NCBI RefSeq assembly: GCF_000243095.1
Contig: NZ_AHJE01000055.1
Span: 1 to 47,162 of the forward strand
DNA from: Cupriavidus basilensis OR16
Lineage (GTDB): Bacteria > Pseudomonadota > Gammaproteobacteria > Burkholderiales > Burkholderiaceae
DNA length: 47,162 nucleotides
Reading direction: 5' to 3'
Both the position numbers and the translations under genes were made by a program. Positions 42,285 through 47,162 of the stretch are shown here, piece after piece. Within the stretch, counting starts at the first letter, position 1. Every line of letters begins with the position of its first letter. Under the pieces are notes generated by a model, which was not told where the DNA came from, searched no databases, and saw only the letters and a program-made list of their open reading frames with translations.

Positions 42285-43811
42285 CTATTCGTCATCGTCG
42301 CCGCCGAGATCCATCAGCGCGGAAGGTATGCCGGTGCGCGCCCCCCAGGCATAGATCCCCAGCGCGGCCAGCGCCACCAGTGCGGTGTCCCACGGATGGC
42401 TGAGCGCGCCGATGCCACCGAAGGAGCCCAGGTAGGAGGCCACGATGATCAGCACATAGAAGGCGATCAGCCACAGCGAGGACTTCACCTGTTGCGCCAG
42501 GCTCAGGCGATGGGTGGGTACCGCGCGCCGGCAAAGCAGGTAGACCACGAACATGGCGATCTGCAGTCCCAGCAGCCAGGACACCGTGCCCCAGCCGGAC
42601 CAGTACACGATCAGCGCGGCGATGATGAACGAGAGCGGGCCGAGCACGGCCAGCCACCTGACCCGGAACGGCCGGTGCAGGGCGGGCGCGTTGCGGCGCA
42701 ATGCGGCCACCGTGACGGGTGCGACCGCGTAGCTCAGCACCAGCGCGGCCGACACCACGTTGATCATGGCCTCCCACGAGGGAAAGGGCAGGGTCCAGAA
42801 CACGGACAGCGCGAAGGTCAGCCACAAGGCCGGCCGGGGAATCCCGGAGGCCGCATCGACACGGGAGAACAGCTTGAAGGGCGTTCATGTAGATATTGCC
42901 GGTGCCGCGATCACCGCGTCGGAGACCACCAGGAAGGCCAGCCAGCCCACGCCGAGCGCCAGCGCGATATCGCGGTAAGGCAGCGCGAAGGCCTTGCCGA
43001 CGCCGCGCCAGCCATCCGACAGCGTCTCGGTCGGCACGCCGCCGAGGAAGGCGATCTGCAGCAGCACGTAGATCAGGGTGGACAACAATACCGACAGGAT
43101 CAGCGCGATGGGAATGGTGCGCTGTGGCGAGCGGACTTCGCTGGCCACCGAGATGATCGGCGTCAGCCCGAGGTAGGCAAAGATGATGCCCCCGGCGGAA
43201 ACGGCGGCCTGGATGCCGGACAGCCCGAACGGCGCGAAGCCATGCAACTGCAGGTTGGCCGGCTTGAAATGCGTGAACAGCACCACGATGACCAGCAGCG
43301 GCACCACGAACTTGAACACGCTGACGATGTTGTTGGCGCGCGCGAAGGTCTTGACGCTGTAGTAGTTGAGCACGAAGAACAGGCACAGCATCGCGAACTG
43401 CGCCGCCCAGCCGAGCAGGGTGGGATGGCTCGATCCCGGCTGGCTCAGGAAGGGGAACCAGGCCGCCGCATACTGGCGCGCGGCCACGACTTCGATGGCG
43501 ATCAGGCTGGAGAAGGCGATCAGCGTGATCAGGCCCATCAGGTAGCCCATCAGCTCGCCGTGGGAAAAAACCGGGTAGCGGATGATGCCGCCCGCGCGCG
43601 GCAGGGCCGCGCCCAGCTCGCAGTAGACGATGCCGAGCAGCAGCACGGCAAAGCCGCCCAGCAGCCAGGAGACGATGCCGGCCGGCCCGGCGATGGCAGA
43701 TACGTGGCTGGCGGCGAACAGCCATCCCGACCCGAAGATCGCGCCCAGGCCGATAAAGGTGAGATCGGTCAGGGTGAGCTGCCGCTTGAACTTGCCTTGC
43801 ACTGGAGACAT
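42285..43811 (-). pseudogene. APC-family amino-acid permease, two frameshifts
   Basis: A permease of about 510 residues split over three frames. The N-terminal two thirds (ATG 43811 after GGAGTCC) reads LTDLTFIGLGAIFGSGWLFAASHVSAIAGPAGIVSWLLGG through about eight helices to WLAFLVVSDAVIA. There the frame shifts (about 42910) into GTGNIYMNA, and shifts again (about 42880) into KLFSRVDAASGIPRPALWLTFALSVFWTLPFPSWEAM and the C-terminal helices. A few bases seem to be missing at both junctions. The sequence is APC-type (amino acid-polyamine-organocation). In the hydroxyproline-like cluster it would import the substrate. As written it is non-functional. Confidence 0.9.
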
Positions 43812-43854
43812 GGGGACTCCTCGGTCATCGGGGGATGGCCGTCCGGACGATGCG

Positions 43855-43895
43855 GCCATCCGCCCGCGATCGCGGGCGGCGGGCGGGCGGATGGC
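43855..43895 (-). terminator. Large GC-rich hairpin between DapA-family and permease genes
   Basis: GCCATCCGCCCGC (43855-43867) can pair with GCGGGCGGATGGC (43883-43895), 13 bp perfect. An alternative, nested 20-bp perfect palindrome CCGCCCGCGATCGCGGGCGG (43860-43879) shares the left arm. It lies inside the operon and could attenuate the downstream permease, with two mutually exclusive folds. Confidence 0.6.
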
Positions 43896-43920
43896 GGCCG
43901 TGCGGGCCGGCGGCGCAGTC

Positions 43921-44847
43921 TCAGGCCCGCAGGCCGACGTCCGGCAGCACCGGGCGCGTGGCCATGGCCTGTGCGACCACCGTCATCACCTGTTCCAGTG
44001 CCTCGCCCTGCAGCGGCAAGCGCGGCGGCCGCGTGACGGCGCTTCCGCGCCCGGCGAGTTCCTCGCACAGCTTGATGCACTGGACCAGGTCCGGGCGCGA
44101 GTCCAGGTGCAGCAGAGGCATGAACCAGCGGTATAGCGCCAGCGCCTCGTCGAAGCGCCGTTGACGGGCCAGGCGGAACAGCGTCTCGCCTTCCTTCGGG
44201 AAGGCGTTGGACATGCCCGAGATCCAGCCCTCGGCGCCCACGGCAACGCTCTCCAGCACCACGTCGTCCAGCCCGGCGAACAGCACGAAGCGGTCGCCCA
44301 CGGCGTTGCGCAGGTCGATGAAGCGGCGCGTATCGCCGGAGGAATCCTTGAAGCAGACGATGTTCTCGCAATCGGCGAGCGAGACCAGGATGTCCGGTGT
44401 GATGTCGCTGCGGTAGACCAGCGGGTTGTTGTAGAGCATGACCGGCAGGTCCGTGGCGGTGGCGATATCGCGGAAGTGCGCGGCGGCTTCATGCGGCTTG
44501 GCGGAGTAGACCAGCGCCGGCATCACCATCACGCCGTCGACGCCGACCCGCGCCGCTTCGTTCACCATGTCCCGGGCGAAGGCGGTGGTGAATTCGGCAA
44601 TGCCCGCGATGACCGGGATACGGCCCCTGGCGGCGTCTTTCGCCGCTTCGATGACGTCGAGCTTTTCCCGGGTGGACATCGACGTGTTCTCGCCCACGGT
44701 GCCGCATACCACCAGGCCGGAGACCCCGTCGGCGACCAGGTTGCGCATCACCTTGTGGGTGGCTTCGATATCCAGCGAGTAGTCGGCCTTGAATTGCGTG
44801 CTGACGGCGGGGAATACACCGGTCCAATGGATGGCGTTGCGGCTCAT
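43921..44847 (-). CDS. DapA-family lyase/deaminase (possible 1-pyrroline-4-hydroxy-2-carboxylate deaminase)
   Basis: 308 aa, complete class I aldolase fold of the dihydrodipicolinate synthase/N-acetylneuraminate lyase family. VCGTVGENTSMSTREKLDVIEAA carries the GTTGE-like loop. Tyr in LYNNPLVY is residue 139, and the Schiff-base Lys in CFKDSSGD is residue 167. MSRNAIHWTGVFPAVSTQF is a normal N-terminus, with GGAGACG before the ATG (44847). Paralogs of this type (LhpC/HypD) deaminate 1-pyrroline-4-hydroxy-2-carboxylate to 2-oxoglutarate semialdehyde. The neighbouring permease, reductase and regulator support that reading over a lysine-biosynthesis role, but specificity is an inference. Confidence 0.88.
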   Translation of the reverse strand: MSRNAIHWTGVFPAVSTQFKADYSLDIEATHKVMRNLVADGVSGLVVCGTVGENTSMSTREKLDVIEAAKDAARGRIPVIAGIAEFTTAFARDMVNEAARVGVDGVMVMPALVYSAKPHEAAAHFRDIATATDLPVMLYNNPLVYRSDITPDILVSLADCENIVCFKDSSGDTRRFIDLRNAVGDRFVLFAGLDDVVLESVAVGAEGWISGMSNAFPKEGETLFRLARQRRFDEALALYRWFMPLLHLDSRPDLVQCIKLCEELAGRGSAVTRPPRLPLQGEALEQVMTVVAQAMATRPVLPDVGLRA

Positions 44848-45042
44848 ATCGTCTCCTATTGTGTACGTGGGGTGTGCCGGCAGGGCATCACCTGGCCACC
44901 AGCCTTCAGGTTCGCAGTTGCGCGCCGTTCGGGCTTGAGGCTTTCCGCAAAGCAGGTAGACGAAATCGGCACAATACGAGCCCGCTCCGGACGAGACCGC
45001 GCAAGCGGGTTCGACGGGTGCGGCCTGTTGCGCGCTCGCCGC

Positions 45043-45915
45043 TCAATCGCGCGCGCCGGGCTGGCCGGCCGGCGGCCTGAACTGCCGCGGCGTCAGCCCG
45101 GTCAGGGCCTTGAACTGCCGGGTGAAGGCGCTGTGATCGGTATAGCCGCACTCGAGCGCGATGTCGGTGATCGGCATATCGGTGGACAGCAGTTCGGACG
45201 CACGCTCCAGCCTCGCCTTGTGGATCATCTGGCGCGGCGTCAGGTGGAAGATGCGCTTGCAGTAGCGTTCCAGCTGCGCCGCCGACAAGCCGGTCAGCCT
45301 GGTCAGTTCGCAAAGCAGGATGGGGCGCATGTAGTGCTCGCGGATATAGGTGTCCACCGCCGCCAGCCGCTGGTAGGCCGGATGCGTGTCCCTGGCGCAC
45401 TGCAGGTCGTGGGAGATGCCGGCCATGCCGATGATGCGGCCGTCGCGATCCAGCAGGGGGCGCTTGCAGGTCATGCACCAGCCCGCATCGCGTGCGGGAT
45501 AGAGGTGGAGCTCGAGCTGCTGCGCAATGGCGCTGCCGGTGTCCAGGACACGCCGGTCCTGTTCCGTGTAGCGCTGGCCGAGATGGGCGGGAAAGACTTC
45601 GGCCGACGTCTTGCCAAGCAGGGGTTCGATCCGCTTGAAGCCGCAGCGGGCAGCCAGCGTGAGGTTGGCGACCAGGTAGCGCGCCTGGCGGTCCTTGATG
45701 AAGAACACCACGTTGGGAATGGCGTTGAGCAACGGCGTGATCAGCGAGACGGCATCGAGCAGGGTGGCCATGTCGCGCGGGCGCTGCTTCGATATGCCCG
45801 CGCAGATGTCGGCGAGGTGGGGGATGTTGTCGGCCTCGTGCTGGCTTGCCGGTGCCGGCGAGGGTTGCCGGGCCGCGAAGGAGGCGGAGAGGGCGAGGGA
45901 GGGCGATGGCGGCAT
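45043..45915 (-). CDS. AraC-family regulator with N-terminal PAS-like sensor
   Basis: 290 aa. ATG 45915 has a clear CAGGAGACAAT. Residues 60-175 are PAS-like (LLNAIPNVVFFIKDRQARYLVANLTLAARCGF and PLLDRDGRIIGMAGISHDL). The C-terminal AraC double helix-turn-helix is intact: LCELTRLTGLSAAQLERYCKRIFHLTPRQMIHKARLERASELLSTDMPITDIALECGYTDHSAFTRQFKALTGLTPRQFR. It is transcribed in the same direction as the DapA/permease/reductase genes and separated from them by 195 bases. It would be the counterpart of LhpR, the AraC-type activator of hydroxyproline genes; that equivalence is inferred. Confidence 0.92.
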   Translation of the reverse strand: MPPSPSLALSASFAARQPSPAPASQHEADNIPHLADICAGISKQRPRDMATLLDAVSLITPLLNAIPNVVFFIKDRQARYLVANLTLAARCGFKRIEPLLGKTSAEVFPAHLGQRYTEQDRRVLDTGSAIAQQLELHLYPARDAGWCMTCKRPLLDRDGRIIGMAGISHDLQCARDTHPAYQRLAAVDTYIREHYMRPILLCELTRLTGLSAAQLERYCKRIFHLTPRQMIHKARLERASELLSTDMPITDIALECGYTDHSAFTRQFKALTGLTPRQFRPPAGQPGARD

Positions 45916-45983
45916 ATTGTCTCCTGATGGCTTTTTAGTTCATCGGACTTCCGTGTGCGTCGATCCACAGGCCTACCGGCGGT

Positions 45984-46017
45984 CTTCTCCCCTGTCCCAC
46001 TTGTGGGGGTAGCAACC
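45984..46017. repeat. Degenerate copy of the yeaH-spoVR hairpin element
   Basis: CTCCCCTGTCCCACTTGTGGG followed by GGTAGCAACC resembles the hairpin at 17186-17223: a C-rich arm, a short loop, a G-rich arm and then AGCAACC. The arms are less complementary. It lies between the AraC-type gene and the FAD oxidoreductase. Confidence 0.6.
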
Positions 46018-46058
46018 GGCGGGCACTTCAAGCCGCACTCGCACATCCTGTCAGCCTG

Positions 46059-47162
46059 TCAGCTTCGCCCGTTCTCGTCCAGCATCAATGTGCCGATCCG
46101 GGCGGGAGACAGCGGCGGGCGCGGGGTGGGCTGCGTCCAGCCGAACAGGGCCCGCCCGGCCGTGGCGCAGACGCGTCCCTGGCAGGCGCCCATGCCGCAG
46201 CGGCTCTGCATCCTGGCCATCCAGGCATCCGGATACGCCTGGATGGCCGATAGCGGCACATCCTCGCAGCGGCACAGCGGCGTGTCGGCGCGGGCCAGGG
46301 TCTTGAGCGCGGGGTCGAGCGCGAACGTGGTCCGCACCTGCTCCGCGAACGCATGCCAGCGCGCACGCGTCGCCGCCAGCGCGCCAGGCCAGCCCGGTCG
46401 TCGGCGCCCGCCGCCGCGTAGCCGGCGATCCTGCCTTCGAGCAGGGCCAGCTCGCTGCCGCCGATACCGGTGCACTCGCCCGCCGCATAGACGTGGGGCA
46501 GGCCGGTGCGCTGGAGCGCATTGACGGCAATCGCATCCGATACGGGGTCGAGCTGGCAGCCCAGCAGCGCGGCCAGCCCGGTATTCGGCACCAGCCCGAA
46601 GCCGCACGCCAGCCGGTCGCAGGCTAGCGCCACGATATGGTCGCCCTGGTGGATGCGCACGGCGCGCAGGCGTTCGTCGCCCAGCGCTTCCACCACATGG
46701 GAGCCAGTGCGATAGTGGCGATCCAGCAGCGCGACGGCCTGTGCCGCCTTGGACGGCCAGCGCCACAGCGCGCCGGCAAAGCGCGTCAGGCGTGACAGCG
46801 GTGCCTGCTCGGCGATGCGCGCGACATGCGCGCCGTGCCGTCGCGCCGTGGCGGCGGCGGCCAGCAGCAGCGGCCCGCTGCCGGCAATGACGATGCGCTC
46901 GCCCCTGACCGGCGTGCCCGCCTTGACCAGGGCCTGCAACCCGCCAGCCCCGGTCACGCCGGGCAGGGTCCAGCCGGGAAAGGGCAGCAGCAGTTCGCGC
47001 GCGCCGGTGCACAGGATCAGGTTGCGGAATGGCAGGTGCATGGCGCTCTCGTCGTGCTCGACCAGCAGCGTGTCGGACGCCGGCGCCGCGATCACGCGCG
47101 TCGAGGCGAACAGCGCGATGCGGCCGTGCGCGGCGATGGCGTGGCGCAGGCTGCGCGCCTGC
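46059..47162 (-). pseudogene. FAD-dependent oxidoreductase with BFD-like [2Fe-2S] domain (D-hydroxyproline dehydrogenase/HcnB-like), partial, frameshifted
   Basis: The 3' two thirds of a gene that starts beyond the window end. The upstream frame includes ARSLRHAIAAHGRIALFAST, NLILCTGARELLLPFPGW, VTGAGGLQAL, the second dinucleotide motif IVIAGSGPLLLAAAATARRHG, and VYAAGECTGIGGSELALLEGRIAGYAAAG. Near 46381-46386 (coding GGCCTGGCGCGCTGGCGG) the frame shifts; the other frame gives LAATRARWHAFAEQVRTTFALDPALKTLARADTPLCRCEDVPL and CGMGACQGRVC, a BFD-like site with four Cys (CxC, then CxxxxC). Two extra or one missing base explains it. This architecture is typical of the alpha subunit of D-hydroxyproline dehydrogenase and hydrogen-cyanide-synthase-like enzymes. 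Confidence 0.86.

Noticed and set aside
1..47162. Insertion sequences, prophage or integrative-element genes
   Set aside because: No transposase, integrase or phage structural motif found on either strand; the breaks are small indels and deletions.
1..47162. tRNA or rRNA genes
   Set aside because: No cloverleaf with a GTTCRA loop and no rRNA-like conserved segments recognised by eye; a tRNA search tool could still find one I missed.

Overview
The window is GC-rich (very high G/C at third codon positions) and dense with catabolic genes. It looks like a chromosomal segment from a beta-proteobacterium of the Burkholderiaceae, most like Cupriavidus or Ralstonia. The clues are several orphan Bug/TctC-type receptors with no TctA/TctB partners, many acyl-CoA dehydrogenases and acyl-CoA ligases, a prkA-yeaH-spoVR operon, and a regulator beside almost every catabolic block. 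The genus is inferred from gene content only.

Layout. (A) 1-5079: a minus-strand dipeptide/oligopeptide ABC importer (binding protein, two permeases, start of an ATPase) with a divergent GntR/FCD regulator. (B) 5106-13503: an AraC-type regulator facing a plus-strand acyl-CoA operon (two tandem TctC receptors, AMP-forming ligase, a third TctC, crotonase-fold isomerase/hydratase, LCAD-like dehydrogenase). (C) 13923-18778: intact prkA, yeaH and spoVR, the general stress/stationary-phase module. (D) 18794-24829: remnant of a flavin amine oxidase, a TetR gene, a minus-strand block (CaiB-type CoA transferase, MaoC-like protein, two acyl-CoA dehydrogenases) and a divergent LysR gene. (E) 24852-29694: LuxR-type regulator, MscS-family channel, small exported protein, GlsB/YeaQ-type membrane protein. 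(F) 29983-41155: SDR, ligase, an orphan regulator with a degenerate receiver, a small Cys-motif protein, an acyl-CoA dehydrogenase pair divergent from another ligase, and a large MalT/LAL-type regulator. (G) 41162-47162: a probable hydroxyproline-type catabolic cluster (Ldh2-family reductase, APC permease, DapA-family deaminase/aldolase, PAS-AraC regulator, FAD oxidoreductase with a BFD-like iron-sulfur site).

The most striking feature is not a new system. It is how many accessory genes have broken reading frames while the protein sequence is still recognisable on both sides of each break. There is an 11-bp tandem duplication in the ABC ATPase, a likely in-frame loss of about 10 residues in its permease partner, and small indels in the AraC gene, the amine-oxidase remnant, one acyl-CoA dehydrogenase, the LysR gene and the FAD oxidoreductase. 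A ligase and the APC permease carry deletions with frameshifts. The stress operon is clean. Either accessory catabolism is decaying recently, or the sequence or assembly has indel errors; both need raw-read checks. Intergenic regions also carry many 6-13 bp tandem repeats, several perfect palindromes and a REP-like inverted repeat. I found no CRISPR array, tRNA, rRNA, insertion sequence or phage gene, and no convincing undescribed biological system.
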